Source of the DNA: Sphingomonadales bacterium
GTDB taxonomy: Bacteria; Pseudomonadota; Alphaproteobacteria; Sphingomonadales; Sphingomonadaceae
Assembly: GCA_018971065.1 (NCBI GenBank)
Contig: JAGWVC010000005.1
Coordinates: 1 to 62,338, forward strand
Reading direction: 5' to 3'
DNA length: 62,338 nt
Part shown: piece after piece, positions 8,657 to 18,513 of the stretch
Layout of the letters: every line of letters begins with the position of its first letter
Position numbering within the stretch: position 1 is the first letter of the stretch
The notes under the pieces: generated by a model
What the model saw: the letters and a program-made list of their open reading frames with translations, nothing else
Told to the model about the DNA's origin: nothing
Database searches by the model: none
Program-made: the position numbers and the translations under genes

Positions 8657-8884
8657 CTATTGCTTGTTTATTGTTAGGCGCTGGAATCCCTTCAGGTAGT
8701 TATCGAGCGCATCGCCTTTATCTGCAAGAAGAATGTTAAACTGCTGTGCTGGATTTGTGAACCTCATCCCGCAATCGGGACAACGGCTGTCAACGCCAGC
8801 TTTTATGCGTCCCACCGATTCGAAAAACTCCTCAAGGCATTCGGGGCACTTGATTGGGAATTTGTCTGTGTCTTGCTCGAACAC
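8657..8884 (-). CDS. Small zinc-ribbon hypothetical protein
   Basis: A 75-residue protein with two CxxC knuckles (KCPECLEEFF and RCPDCGMRF), the arrangement of a zinc ribbon, which may bind nucleic acid or protein. The GTG start at 8884 is supported by GGAG 7 bases upstream on the - strand. It lies in an AT-richer island between inverted structured repeats and follows another hypothetical gene at 15 bases spacing, so the pair is probably one operon. No family or function is recognised. Confidence 0.6.
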   Translation of the reverse strand: MFEQDTDKFPIKCPECLEEFFESVGRIKAGVDSRCPDCGMRFTNPAQQFNILLADKGDALDNYLKGFQRLTINKQ

Positions 8885-8899
8885 GTGCAGGCTCCGATT

Positions 8900-9196
8900 C
8901 TAACGGACTAGAAGGCGCTGTATATCTACGGATACGCACTCTAGTATCTGTTTTGACGTTGAGAGCGCAGACAAAACCTCGTGCAAATGAGCGTTTGATT
9001 TGCGTGCCTCGTCTCTTATTTCGATCAGGACTTCGTGCAGCATAGCGCGTTCTGCGCAAAACTCGTTCTCGGATTTGCACAGTCCTCTGTGAACCTCATC
9101 CAAGCGTTGCTTAATGCCCCAGAGGGCTAGCACAGCAATCATCGCGAAGAGCAGCAAAATCGTCGCTATCCAACCAAGTATGTCTCTTTCACTCAT
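8900..9196 (-). CDS. Small membrane-anchored coiled-coil protein
   Basis: A 98-residue protein with one hydrophobic span (about residues 6-28, GWIATILLLFAMIAVLALW), then a charged, probably helical region with heptad-like spacing. I chose ATG 9196 over the TTG at 9220 because it places the membrane span normally near the N-terminus. It is the first gene of a two-gene unit with the zinc-ribbon protein. Base composition is more AT-rich than the flanking thiolase and SH3 genes, consistent with acquired DNA. Function is unknown. Confidence 0.55.
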   Translation of the reverse strand: MSERDILGWIATILLLFAMIAVLALWGIKQRLDEVHRGLCKSENEFCAERAMLHEVLIEIRDEARKSNAHLHEVLSALSTSKQILECVSVDIQRLLVR

Positions 9197-9461
9197 TCTA
9201 AGCAGCCCCTTGCGTAGCAAGGCTTGATGCCTGCGCCGGGTCAGAACCTATCAGAATCGCGGTTGGATGCTAGCCCACCGACCAGCGCGTGGGCGGGCCG
9301 GCGTTGCCTATGTGTCGCGTTAGAAGTTCCAGGGGTACAATGTTAACTTCCCGCCCAGCGCACCCCGTATCGCTTGTCCTACGCTCCACAAGGTGTTGCC
9401 GCTGGTCGCGGCAACGTTGAACTTGCGGAGTCTGACAGTGGTAAATTTCGACGAGCGAAAT
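9197..9461. other. Intergenic part of the small insert
   Basis: This 265 bp stretch separates the hypothetical pair from the thiolase gene. It contains structured repeat copy B at its right end. The rest has no convincing ORF, tRNA or terminator. It presumably holds the promoter of the two-gene unit. Confidence 0.5.
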
Positions 9462-9465
9462 TTAC
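9367..9465 (-). repeat. Structured dispersed repeat, copy B (inverted)
   Basis: The same element as at 8482, in opposite orientation. Hairpin 1 has a 10 bp stem (9441-9450 with 9456-9465) around ACGAG, the complement of the CTCGT loop, and it contains the thiolase stop codon. Hairpin 2 pairs 9395-9402 with 9408-9415. As in copy A, the element begins exactly at the 3' end of a gene reading in the same direction. Confidence 0.85.
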
Positions 9466-10655
9466 ACCAGTTCGATCGCCACGGCCGTTGCCTCACCGCC
9501 GCCGATGCACAGCGAGGCGACGCCCTTGGTCTTGCCCTTGGCCTTCAGCGCGCCGATCAGCGTGGTGATGATGCGGGTGCCCGAGGCGCCGATCGGGTGG
9601 CCCAGCGCGGTGGCGCCGCCGTGGACGTTGATCTTGTCGTGCGGGATGCCGAGGTCCTTCATCGCCATCATCGCCACGCAGGCGAAGGCTTCGTTGACTT
9701 CGAACAGATCGACGTCGGCGATCGACCAGCCGGCCTTGGCAACCAGCGCCTTGATCGCCGGTCCGGGCGTGGTGGGGAAGCGGTTCGGTTCGTGCGCGTG
9801 GGCCGAGACGGCGACAATGCGGGCGACCGGGGTCAGACCCTTGGCCTTGGCAACGCTCTCGCGGCTGAGGATGACGGCGGCGGCGCCGTCCGAGATCGAC
9901 GACGACGAGGCGGCGGTGATGGTGCCGTCCTTGGCGAAGGCGGGCTTCAGCGTCGGGATCTTGTCGGGGCGGCCCTTGCCGGGCTGCTCGTCGGTATCGA
10001 CAACGACGTCGCCGGCGCGGGTCTTGACGGTGACCGGGGCGATCTCGTCCTTGAAGCTGCCATCGGCGATGGCGGCCTGGGCGCGGCGCAGCGATTCGAT
10101 CGAATAGGCGTCCTGCTGCTCACGGGTGAGTTGGTATTCATCCGCCACGGTCTGCGCGAAGGCGCCCATCGACGAGCCGTCGTAGGCGTCCTCAAGGCCG
10201 TCGAGGAACATGTGGTCATAGGCGGTGTCATGCCCGGCGCGGGCGCCGCCGCGATGCTTCTTCAGCAGATAGGGCGCGTTGGTCATCGATTCCATGCCGC
10301 CGGCGATGACGACATCGAGGCTGCCGGCCGCCAGCGCCTCGGCGCCCATGATCACGGTCTGCATCCCCGAGCCGCAGACCTTGTTGACGGTGGAGGCCTG
10401 GACGTTCAGCGGCAGGCCGGCCTTCAGCGCAACCTGGCGGGCGGGCGACTGGCCGAGACCGGCGGGCAGCACGCAGCCCATGTAGATACGCTCGATGTCG
10501 GCGCCGTCCACCCCGGCACGCTCGACCGCGGCCTTGACCGCGGTGGCGCCGAGATCGGTGGCGGAAACCTCGGCGAAGGCGCCCGACAGGCCGCCCATCG
10601 GGGTGCGGGCGTAGGACAGGATCACGATCGGATCGGAAGCGGAAATCTGGGCCAT
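9462..10655 (-). CDS. Acetyl-CoA C-acetyltransferase (thiolase)
   Basis: A 397-residue thiolase II that condenses or cleaves acyl-CoA with acetyl-CoA. All catalytic elements are visible: the nucleophilic cysteine in NKVCGSGMQ (about residue 92), the histidine in GGATALGHPIGASGTR (about 353), and the second cysteine in SLCIGGGEATA (about 383). The length is normal for the family. It could serve beta-oxidation, ketone-body or polyhydroxybutyrate metabolism, and no pha or fad neighbours decide this. The upstream region holds a perfect 16 bp palindrome that may be an operator. The stop codon lies inside structured repeat copy B. Confidence 0.94.
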   Translation of the reverse strand: MAQISASDPIVILSYARTPMGGLSGAFAEVSATDLGATAVKAAVERAGVDGADIERIYMGCVLPAGLGQSPARQVALKAGLPLNVQASTVNKVCGSGMQTVIMGAEALAAGSLDVVIAGGMESMTNAPYLLKKHRGGARAGHDTAYDHMFLDGLEDAYDGSSMGAFAQTVADEYQLTREQQDAYSIESLRRAQAAIADGSFKDEIAPVTVKTRAGDVVVDTDEQPGKGRPDKIPTLKPAFAKDGTITAASSSSISDGAAAVILSRESVAKAKGLTPVARIVAVSAHAHEPNRFPTTPGPAIKALVAKAGWSIADVDLFEVNEAFACVAMMAMKDLGIPHDKINVHGGATALGHPIGASGTRIITTLIGALKAKGKTKGVASLCIGGGEATAVAIELV

Positions 10656-10981
10656 CTCGAGGGAGCCTTTCGTGCGGCCGGATGCGGCCGGGAATCGGAT
10701 GTGGTGCGGTTGCCATAATGTTGCAATGCGGCAAGGGCAACCGGGGATGTTAATCGTACGATTAAGCCCGGAATCCGCGATGTTTGCTCGCCAAGGGTTT
10801 GCAATGCGACGGACGATTGCGCGCGGCTTGCGCCGACTGTCCGTGATTTCAGGGGATTGGCCGGGGACTTTCCTTCGCGACTGCGCAAAACCCGGGCTTA
10901 CCCCACTTGCGCGGGGCAGGCGGGGGGACTAGTGGCCGGGTCAATCCGGGTTGAATCCCGAGTCAGCGCGCGAGATTTCCT
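10656..10981. promoter_or_regulatory. Divergent thiolase/nuo promoter region
   Basis: This 326 bp interval separates the thiolase gene (-) from nuoA (+) and must contain the main nuo promoter. It includes a 16 bp perfect palindrome at 10750-10765. No convincing ORF or RNA gene is visible. The nuoA start is GTG at 10982 with only a weak GCGAGA before it. Confidence 0.5.
10750..10765. promoter_or_regulatory. 16 bp perfect palindrome, candidate operator
   Basis: TTAATCGTACGATTAA is its own reverse complement and lies 95 bases upstream of the thiolase start. Size and symmetry suit a TetR/FadR-type dimeric repressor of acyl-CoA metabolism. The regulator itself is not in the window. Confidence 0.45.
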
Positions 10982-11368
10982 GTGCCCGAGCATTCAGACT
11001 TCCTTTCGCAATACCTGCCGATCCTGATCTTCCTGGGGGTGGCCTTCGGGCTTTCGGCGCTGTTCGTGTTCCTGCCGATGGCGGTGGGGCGGCTGACCGG
11101 GGCGCACAAGCCCAATGCCGACAAGCTGGCCGAGTACGAATGCGGCTTTCCGGCGTTCGAGGACCCGCGCAGCCAGTTCGACGTGCGCTTCTATCTCGTG
11201 GCGATCCTGTTCATCGTCTTCGACCTCGAAGCCGCGTTCCTGTTTCCGTGGGCGGTAAGCCTGAAGCACACCGGCTGGGCCGGCTGGCTGACGATGATGG
11301 TGTTCCTGGGCGAACTGGTGATCGGGTTCATCTACGCCTGGAAGAAGGGGGCGTTGGACTGGGAATGA
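10982..11368 (+). CDS. nuoA: NADH-quinone oxidoreductase subunit A
   Basis: A 128-residue membrane subunit of respiratory Complex I (ND3 homologue). It has three hydrophobic helices and the conserved loop [32 protein letters not shown], whose cysteine is the residue exposed during active/deactive transition in the mitochondrial protein. GTG 10982 is the first start after the promoter region. The stop overlaps the nuoB start (ATGA at 11365-11368). It is the first gene of the nuoA-N operon. Confidence 0.96.
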   Translation: MPEHSDFLSQYLPILIFLGVAFGLSALFVFLPMAVGRLTGAHKPNADKLAEYECGFPAFEDPRSQFDVRFYLVAILFIVFDLEAAFLFPWAVSLKHTGWAGWLTMMVFLGELVIGFIYAWKKGALDWE

Positions 11369-11910
11369 ACAACATGGTTCCTGCTGCTGCCCCTGCTGGC
11401 CAGATCATCCAGCCCGATGCGGGCTTCTTCAACGACCTCAACGCCGAGGTATCGAACAAGGGCTTTCTCGTCACCTCGACCGAGGACCTGTTCCAGTGGG
11501 CGCGCACCGGCTCGCTGTGGTGGATGACCTTCGGGCTCGCCTGCTGCGCGGTCGAGATGATCCACGTCAACATGCCGCGCTACGACATGGAGCGCTTCGG
11601 CGTCGCCCCGCGCGCGTCCCCGCGCCAGTCGGACGTGATGATCGTGGCCGGCACGCTGTGCAACAAGATGGCCCCGGCGCTGCGCAAGGTCTATGACCAG
11701 ATGAGCGAGCCGAAGTACGTGATCAGCATGGGATCGTGCGCGAACGGCGGCGGGTACTACCACTATTCGTACAGCGTGGTGCGCGGCTGCGATCGCATCG
11801 TGCCGGTGGACATCTATGTGCCCGGCTGTCCGCCGACTGCCGAAGCGCTGCTCTATGGCGTGATGCAGTTGCAGCGGAAGATCCGCCGCGTTGGCACGCT
11901 GGAGCGCTGA
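11365..11910 (+). CDS. nuoB: NADH-quinone oxidoreductase subunit B
   Basis: A 181-residue peripheral-arm subunit (PSST) that holds cluster N2, the last [4Fe-4S] centre before quinone. The ligands are visible: tandem cysteines in GLACCAVEM, one in [10 protein letters not shown], and one in [11 protein letters not shown]. The quinone-site Tyr/Met segment [21 protein letters not shown] is intact. The first ATG overlaps the nuoA stop. A second ATG three codons later is a possible alternative start. It is followed by nuoC after three bases. Confidence 0.97.
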   Translation: MNNMVPAAAPAGQIIQPDAGFFNDLNAEVSNKGFLVTSTEDLFQWARTGSLWWMTFGLACCAVEMIHVNMPRYDMERFGVAPRASPRQSDVMIVAGTLCNKMAPALRKVYDQMSEPKYVISMGSCANGGGYYHYSYSVVRGCDRIVPVDIYVPGCPPTAEALLYGVMQLQRKIRRVGTLER

Positions 11911-11913
11911 GAG

Positions 11914-12534
11914 ATGGCTGTTCTGCATTCCGCGCCGAAGTTCGCCTCGAACGAGGGTGTGCTGGAGGCGCTTTCCACCGCGCTGGGTTCGATGCTGGTT
12001 GCCGCCAGGGAAGAGCATGGCGAAGTCGTGCTGACCGTCGCGCGTGCTTCCGTCGAGGATGCGCTGCGGTTGCTGCGCGACGCGCATGACTACCAGCAGT
12101 TGATGGAAATCGCCGGCGTCGATTACCCGGAGCGCGAGGAGCGTTTCGAGGTGGTCTACATGCTGCTTTCGCTGACCAAGAACCATCGCGTGATGGTCAA
12201 GGTGAATGCGGCCGAGAATACCCCGGTGCCGACGGTGACGACGCTGTGGCCGGTGGCCGGCTGGCTGGAGCGCGAGGTGTTCGACATGTACGGCGTGGTG
12301 TTCGCCGGCAACCCGGACTTGCGCCGCATCCTGACCGACTATGGCTTCGAGGGGCATCCGTTCCGCAAGGACTTCCCGCTGACCGGCTATCAGGAACTGC
12401 GCTATTCCGAGGAGGACAAGCGCGTGGTCTATGAACCGGTCAAGCTGGCGCAGGACCTGCGCTCGTTCGACTTCATGAGCCCGTGGGAAGGCGCGAACTA
12501 CGTGCTGCCGGGTGATGAAAAGGCGGGCGGATGA
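11914..12534 (+). CDS. nuoC: NADH-quinone oxidoreductase subunit C
   Basis: A 206-residue 30 kDa-type subunit of the peripheral arm. Family segments are present: [19 protein letters not shown], then [39 protein letters not shown]. It is not fused to NuoD, unlike E. coli NuoCD. Its TGA at 12532 overlaps an ATG that opens a 47-codon ORF made of an inserted palindromic repeat and leading into nuoD. Confidence 0.97.
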   Translation: MAVLHSAPKFASNEGVLEALSTALGSMLVAAREEHGEVVLTVARASVEDALRLLRDAHDYQQLMEIAGVDYPEREERFEVVYMLLSLTKNHRVMVKVNAAENTPVPTVTTLWPVAGWLEREVFDMYGVVFAGNPDLRRILTDYGFEGHPFRKDFPLTGYQELRYSEEDKRVVYEPVKLAQDLRSFDFMSPWEGANYVLPGDEKAGG

Positions 12535-12674
12535 GCATCGTGCATTTCAATCCGCCCGTCCTGAGCCTGTCGAAGGACCGTACTTTCTTGACTGAAGCGC
12601 TGTGCCTGACGGAAGAAGGGCAGGGCTTCGACGAGCTCAGCCTGGACGGGGTTGCGCGGGGGGGCAAGGCATGA
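12531..12674 (+). CDS. Repeat-derived mini-ORF bridging nuoC and nuoD
   Basis: A 47-residue ORF lying entirely in the inserted DNA between nuoC and nuoD. It starts in ATGA with the nuoC stop (12531-12534) and ends in ATGA with the nuoD start (12671-12674). The product is unlike any protein I recognise and simply translates the repeat arms (PVLSLSKD near the start, GFDELSLDG near the end). Its likely role, if translated, is to carry ribosomes from nuoC to nuoD. Confidence 0.4.
   Translation: MSIVHFNPPVLSLSKDRTFLTEALCLTEEGQGFDELSLDGVARGGKA
12555..12650. repeat. Palindromic repeat in nuo operon, copy 1
   Basis: Inverted arms at 12555-12579 (CCCGTCCTGAGCCTGTCGAAG) and 12623-12650 (CTTCGACGAGCTCAG...GACGGG) surround a ~43 base unconserved centre. 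It is the same family as 15109-15200 and 20136-20222. The CTGAGC(C/T)TGTCGAAG core is a repeat type common in several proteobacterial genomes. Confidence 0.85.
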
Positions 12675-13882
12675 CCATGCAGCTCGAACAGTCGCCGACC
12701 ACCGGCGACGAGGTCATCACCAACTACACGATCAATTTCGGCCCCCAGCACCCGGCGGCGCACGGCGTGCTGCGCATGGTGATGGAACTGGACGGCGAGA
12801 TCATCGAGCGGATCGATCCGCACGTCGGCCTGCTGCATCGCGGCACCGAAAAGCTGATCGAGCACAAGACCTACCTTCAGGCGCTGCCGTACTTCGATCG
12901 GCTCGACTACTGTTCGCCGCTGGCGATGGAGCACAGCTACGTGCTGGCGGTGGAAAAGCTGCTGAACGTGGAAGTGCCGATCCGCGCGCAATACCTGCGC
13001 GTGCTGTTCGCCGAACTGACCCGCATCTGCAACCACATGCTGAACATGGGGTCGCATGTGATGGACGTCGGCGCGATGACGCCGAACCTGTGGCTGTTCG
13101 AGATCCGCGAGGATTGCCTGAACTTCTTCGAGCGGGCTTCGGGCGCGCGGATGCATTCGGCGTGGTTCCGGCCGGGCGGCGTGCATCAGGACGTGCCGCT
13201 GAAGCTGCTGGCCGACATCGGCGAATGGCTCGACACCCGCCTGCCGACGCTGTTCGACGACGCGATGAGCCTGGTGGTGGACAACCGCATCTTCAAGCAG
13301 CGCAACGTCGATATTGCCGTGGTTTCCAAGGAAGACGCGATTGCCTGGGGCTTCTCCGGCCCGATGATCCGGGGCGCCGGTATTCCGTGGGATTTGCGCA
13401 AGAGCCAGCCCTACGACGTCTATGACCGCATGGACTTCGAAATTCCGGTGGGCACCAATTCGGACTGCTATGACCGGTTCATGGTCCGTGTGGAAGAAGT
13501 GCGCCAGTCGGCGAAGATCATGAAGCAGTGCCTGGCCGAGATGCCCGAAGGGCCGATCGCCAGCCTCGACCGCAAGGTCTCGCCGCCGAAGCGGGGCGAG
13601 ATGAAGGCGTCGATGGAAAGCCTGATTCACCACTTCAAGCTCTACACCGAAGGCTTCCACGTGCCGGCGGGCGAAGTCTATGTGGCGACCGAAAGCCCGA
13701 AGGGTGAGTTCGGGGTCTATCTGGTCAGCGATGGCAGCAACAAGCCGTATCGCTGCAAGATCCGGCCGACGGCGTTCAGCCACCTTCAGGCGATGGATTT
13801 CATGTGCAAGGGCCACATGCTGCCCGACGCGACCGCAATTCTGGGCGCGATCGACGTGGTGTTCGGGGAGTGCGACCGGTGA
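12671..13882 (+). CDS. nuoD: NADH-quinone oxidoreductase subunit D
   Basis: A 403-residue 49 kDa subunit that forms the quinone cavity with NuoB. The N-terminal [14 protein letters not shown] motif contains the quinone-site histidine, and [14 protein letters not shown] follows. The C-terminal [34 protein letters not shown] end is typical. ATG 12671 overlaps the end of the mini-ORF, with a purine-rich GGGGGGCAAGG upstream. A second ATG lies two codons later. The stop overlaps a GTG that begins a non-nuo gene. Confidence 0.97.
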   Translation: MTMQLEQSPTTGDEVITNYTINFGPQHPAAHGVLRMVMELDGEIIERIDPHVGLLHRGTEKLIEHKTYLQALPYFDRLDYCSPLAMEHSYVLAVEKLLNVEVPIRAQYLRVLFAELTRICNHMLNMGSHVMDVGAMTPNLWLFEIREDCLNFFERASGARMHSAWFRPGGVHQDVPLKLLADIGEWLDTRLPTLFDDAMSLVVDNRIFKQRNVDIAVVSKEDAIAWGFSGPMIRGAGIPWDLRKSQPYDVYDRMDFEIPVGTNSDCYDRFMVRVEEVRQSAKIMKQCLAEMPEGPIASLDRKVSPPKRGEMKASMESLIHHFKLYTEGFHVPAGEVYVATESPKGEFGVYLVSDGSNKPYRCKIRPTAFSHLQAMDFMCKGHMLPDATAILGAIDVVFGECDR

Positions 13883-14229
13883 GCCATCTCGCAACCGCAG
13901 AGGCCATGCTGGCCGCGTACAACGCGCAGGACGTGGACACTTACGTCTCGTACATGACCGACGACGCCTGCGAGGCGAACTATCGCGGGGCGGTGGTGCG
14001 CGAGGGCAAGGAAGGCACGCGTTCGGGGCTGGCCGCCGCGTTCGCGAAGTGGCCGCAGAACCGGGCCGAAATCCGCGAGAAGCAGGCTATCGGCAACTAT
14101 GTCCTGATGCGTGAATACGTCACGCGCGGGCCGGCGACCGACGGGTCGGAACTGGTCGAGCCGTTCGAGGTGGTGGCGATCTATTCTTTCGAAGGCGACA
14201 AGTGTTCGCGGGTGGAGTTCGTGCGGTGA
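13879..14229 (+). CDS. NTF2/SnoaL-like protein inside the nuo operon
   Basis: A 116-residue small alpha+beta protein of the nuclear-transport-factor-2/SnoaL-like fold. It has the usual helix [27 protein letters not shown] and C-terminal strands ending [18 protein letters not shown] 13879 overlaps the nuoD stop (GTGA), and its own stop overlaps the next GTG, so it is locked into the operon by coupling. Such domains bind small ligands or act as assembly scaffolds, and nothing here shows an enzymatic function. It is not a recognised Complex I subunit. Confidence 0.85.
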   Translation: MSHLATAEAMLAAYNAQDVDTYVSYMTDDACEANYRGAVVREGKEGTRSGLAAAFAKWPQNRAEIREKQAIGNYVLMREYVTRGPATDGSELVEPFEVVAIYSFEGDKCSRVEFVR

Positions 14230-14426
14230 GCAATCGGACGTTTGCGATGATGCGGGTGTGGGCGATGCTGACCGGCGTCGTGCTGATCTCGTGGTATTTC
14301 GTCGGGCTGGCGCTGCACGAGCCGGCGCCCGACATGGTCTCGATGCTGGCGACCGCGATTGCCGGGTTCGAGATGATGCTGTTCGGGCAGGAACTGTGGT
14401 TCAAGCGGGGGACCGGCCGTGGCTGA
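14226..14426 (+). CDS. Small two-helix membrane protein in the nuo operon
   Basis: A 66-residue protein with two predicted membrane spans (MMRVWAMLTGVVLISWYFVGLAL and VSMLATAIAGFEMMLFGQELWF) and a short basic C-terminus. GTG 14226 overlaps the NTF2-like gene stop, and its end overlaps the nuoE start by 8 bases. Length and location suggest an accessory or assembly factor of the membrane arm, but this is inference. I recognise no family. Confidence 0.7.
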   Translation: MSNRTFAMMRVWAMLTGVVLISWYFVGLALHEPAPDMVSMLATAIAGFEMMLFGQELWFKRGTGRG

Positions 14427-15087
14427 TCGTCATATCGAACCCGATACCCCCGAGCTGCGCGCGCGCTGGGGCGGGTTTGCGTTCAACGCGGCGTGGGATG
14501 CCAAGGCGAAGGCGGCAATCGCGCGCTATCCGGCGGGGCGCCAGCGCTCGGCGGTGATGGCGCTGCTGGATTATGCCCAGCGGCAGGTGGGTGAAGAGAC
14601 GCAGACCCAGGGCTGGCTGCCGATTCCGGTGATGGAATATGTGGCGCAGCAGCTCGACATGCCGGTGATCCGCGTGGTCGAGGTGGCGACGTTCTACACG
14701 ATGTACAACCTGGTGCCGGTGGGCCGGTTCCACGTGCAGGTCTGCGGCACCACGCCGTGCATGTTGCGCGGTTCGGACGACCTGATCGCCGCCTGCGCGA
14801 AGCGCGGGATGCCGGCGGGCGGGGTTTCGGCCGACGGGCTGTGGACCTTCACCGAGGTGGAGTGCATGGGCAACTGTGCCTCGGCGCCGATGGTGCAGAT
14901 CAACGACGACAATTACGAGGACCTGACCGCCGAGCGGCTCGACGCGGTGCTCGATGCGCTGGCGCGGGGCGAAACGCCGAAGGCCGGCACGCAGGAGCCG
15001 GGGCGCCACACCGTGGAGCCGGTGGGCGCGCTGAGCACGCTGACCGCGATGGCTACCGAAAATCACGATTACCGGGGGGAATGGTGA
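14419..15087 (+). CDS. nuoE: NADH-quinone oxidoreductase subunit E
   Basis: A 222-residue 24 kDa subunit with a thioredoxin-like [2Fe-2S] domain (cluster N1a). The four ligands lie in CGTTPC (about residues 111-116) and CMGNC (about 152-156). The N-terminal helical bundle precedes them, and a ~40-residue tail follows. GTG 14419 overlaps the small membrane gene. The stop TGA at 15085 overlaps an ATG opening the next mini-ORF. Confidence 0.96.
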   Translation: MADRHIEPDTPELRARWGGFAFNAAWDAKAKAAIARYPAGRQRSAVMALLDYAQRQVGEETQTQGWLPIPVMEYVAQQLDMPVIRVVEVATFYTMYNLVPVGRFHVQVCGTTPCMLRGSDDLIAACAKRGMPAGGVSADGLWTFTEVECMGNCASAPMVQINDDNYEDLTAERLDAVLDALARGETPKAGTQEPGRHTVEPVGALSTLTAMATENHDYRGEW

Positions 15088-15223
15088 TGAACCGTTCGCT
15101 CCACAACACCGTCCGCCCTGAGCTTGTCGAAGGGCCGTTCTTTTCTTCGACCCCCGCGCTGAAAGAAGTGCAGGGCTTCGACAAGCTCAGCCCGGACGGG
15201 TTCGGGTTGCGGAGGGGCGCACT

Positions 15224-15227
<4 letters not shown>
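15087..15227 (+). CDS. Repeat-derived mini-ORF bridging nuoE and nuoF
   Basis: A 46-residue ORF that starts in TGATG with the nuoE stop and ends in GTGA with the nuoF start (15224-15227). The sequence is the translated repeat (RPELVEG near the start, GFDKLSPDG near the end). The distance from the GTGA at 15084 to the GTGA at 15224 is 140 bases, the same as between the two ATGA sites at nuoC/nuoD. Confidence 0.4.
15109..15200. repeat. Palindromic repeat in nuo operon, copy 2
   Basis: Left arm CCGTCCGCCCTGAGCTTGTC (from 15109) and right arm GGGCTTCGACAAGCTCAG...GACGGG (to 15200) are inverted copies with few mismatches, around a ~40 base centre. It is the same family as copies 1 and 3. Confidence 0.88.
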
Positions 15228-16509
<1,282 letters not shown>

Positions 16510-16510
<1 letters not shown>

Positions 16511-18513
16511 TGCCCAAGGTAACCGTAGACGGCGTCGAACTCGAAGTTCCTGCGGGCGCGACCGTGCTCCAGGCCTGCGAGCTGGCCGGCAAGGAAATCC
16601 CGCGCTTCTGCTATCATGAGCGGCTGAGCATCGCCGGCAATTGCCGGATGTGCCTGGTCGAAGTGTCGCCCGGGCCGCCGAAGCCGCAGGCCTCGTGCGC
16701 GCTGCCTGCCGGCGAGGGGCAGGTCATCAAGACCGACTCGGCGATGGTGAAGAAGGCCCGCGAGGGGGTGATGGAGTTCCTGCTCATCAACCACCCGCTC
16801 GACTGCCCGATTTGCGACCAGGGCGGTGAGTGCGACCTGCAGGACCAGTCGGTGGCCTATGGCCGGGGCGCCAGCCGCTACCACGAGCACAAGCGCGCGG
16901 TGACCGACAAGAACATGGGCCCGCTGATCGCGACGACGATGACGCGCTGCATCCACTGCACCCGCTGCGTGCGCTTCTCGGAAGAGATCGCCGGCGTGGA
17001 TGAGATCGGCGCGCTCTATCGCGGCGAGGCGATGCAGATCACGACGTATCTCGAAAAGGCCGCGAAGCATGAGCTTTCGGCCAACGTGATCGACCTGTGC
17101 CCGGTGGGCGCGCTGACGTCGAAGCCCTATCGCTTCGAGGCGCGGCCGTGGGAGCTGAAGAAGACGCTGAGCATCGACGTTTCCGACGCGGTGGGGGCGA
17201 ACATTCGCCTCGACAGCCGGGGGCGTGAGGTGCTGCGCATCCTGCCGCGCGTGAACGATGACGTGAACGAGGAGTGGTTGAGCGACAAGGGCCGGTTCCA
17301 GGTGGACGGGCTGACCAAGCGCCGCTTGGACAAGCCGTTCCTGCGCAAGGATGGCAAGCTGGTTGCGGCCACGTGGGACGAGGCGTTCGGGTTCATCGCC
17401 CACGTCAACCCGGGCGCGTCGGTGGCGGCGATCGCCGGCGACATGGTCGATTGCGAGACGATGTTCGCGGCGAAGGCGCTGCTGGGCGGGCTGGGCTCGA
17501 CGCTGCTCGAAGGGCGGCAGACCGGGCTGGCCTATGATTGCTCCAGCCTCGCGGCGGTGAATTTCAACTCGACGTTTAGCGGTATCGAGACTGCGGATGC
17601 GATCCTGATCGTCGGCAGCCACGTGCGCTGGGAAGCGCCGCTGGTGAATGCCCGCCTGCGCAAGGCGGTGAAGGCTGGCGCCAAGGTCTTCGTGATCGGG
17701 CCGGAGTGGGAGACGACGTTCCCCGCGACCTTCCTGGGCGAGGATGCGGCGCTGGTGGCGAACCTGCCGCAGGCGGCGGCGGATGCGCTGTCGGCGGCGG
17801 CGCGTCCGGCGGTGATCCTGGGCGGCGGCGCGTTGGCCAAGGGCGCGCTGGGTCCGGCGCTGGCGCTGGCGGCGAAGTACAACCTCGTCAAGGACGGCTG
17901 GAACGGCTTCAACGTGCTGCACATGGCGGCCAGCCGCATGGGCGGGCTGATGCTGGGCTATGCGCAGGCGGGCGGTATTGCCGATGTCGTCGCGGCCAAG
18001 CCGAAGCTGGTGCTGTCGCTGGGCGCGGACGAGGTGGACTACACGAAGTTCGCCGGGTCGATCATCGTCTACATCGGCCACCACGGCGACAAGGGCGCGC
18101 ACGCGGCGGATGTGATCCTGCCGGCGGCGGCGTTTTCGGAGAAGGCGGGGACTTACGTCAACACCGAAGGCCGCGTGCAGTTCGCCGACAAGGCGGTGTT
18201 CGCGCCGGGCGACGCGCGCGAGGACTGGACGATCCTGCGCGCGCTGGCAGATAGCCTGGGCGTGAACGTGGGCTTCGACAGCTTTGCCGAACTGCGCGCC
18301 GCGATGGTGGCGGCGGTGCCGGCGCTGGGCGAGGAAGGGCTTGCCGACTACGGCGCGCTTCCGGCCAGCGGCTCGGGCGAGGCGGCTGGCGCGATCGGCT
18401 ACCCGATCAAGGACTTCTACCTGACCAACCCGATCGCGCGGGCTAGCGCGGTGATGCAGCGCTGCTCGGCGGAATTGCTGCATGGTGAGGATTTCGCGGA
18501 GGCGGCGGAATGA
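16510..18513 (+). CDS. nuoG: NADH-quinone oxidoreductase subunit G
   Basis: A 667-residue 75 kDa subunit. The N-terminal 2Fe-2S domain has [18 protein letters not shown]; then comes the His-ligated cluster region [20 protein letters not shown], then [11 protein letters not shown] and a later [17 protein letters not shown] (N1b, N4, N5). The C-terminal molybdopterin-oxidoreductase-like domain is shorter than in E. coli and matches the alphaproteobacterial/mitochondrial length. The start was set at 16510 because family homology begins there and the codon overlaps the nuoF stop. Confidence 0.97.
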
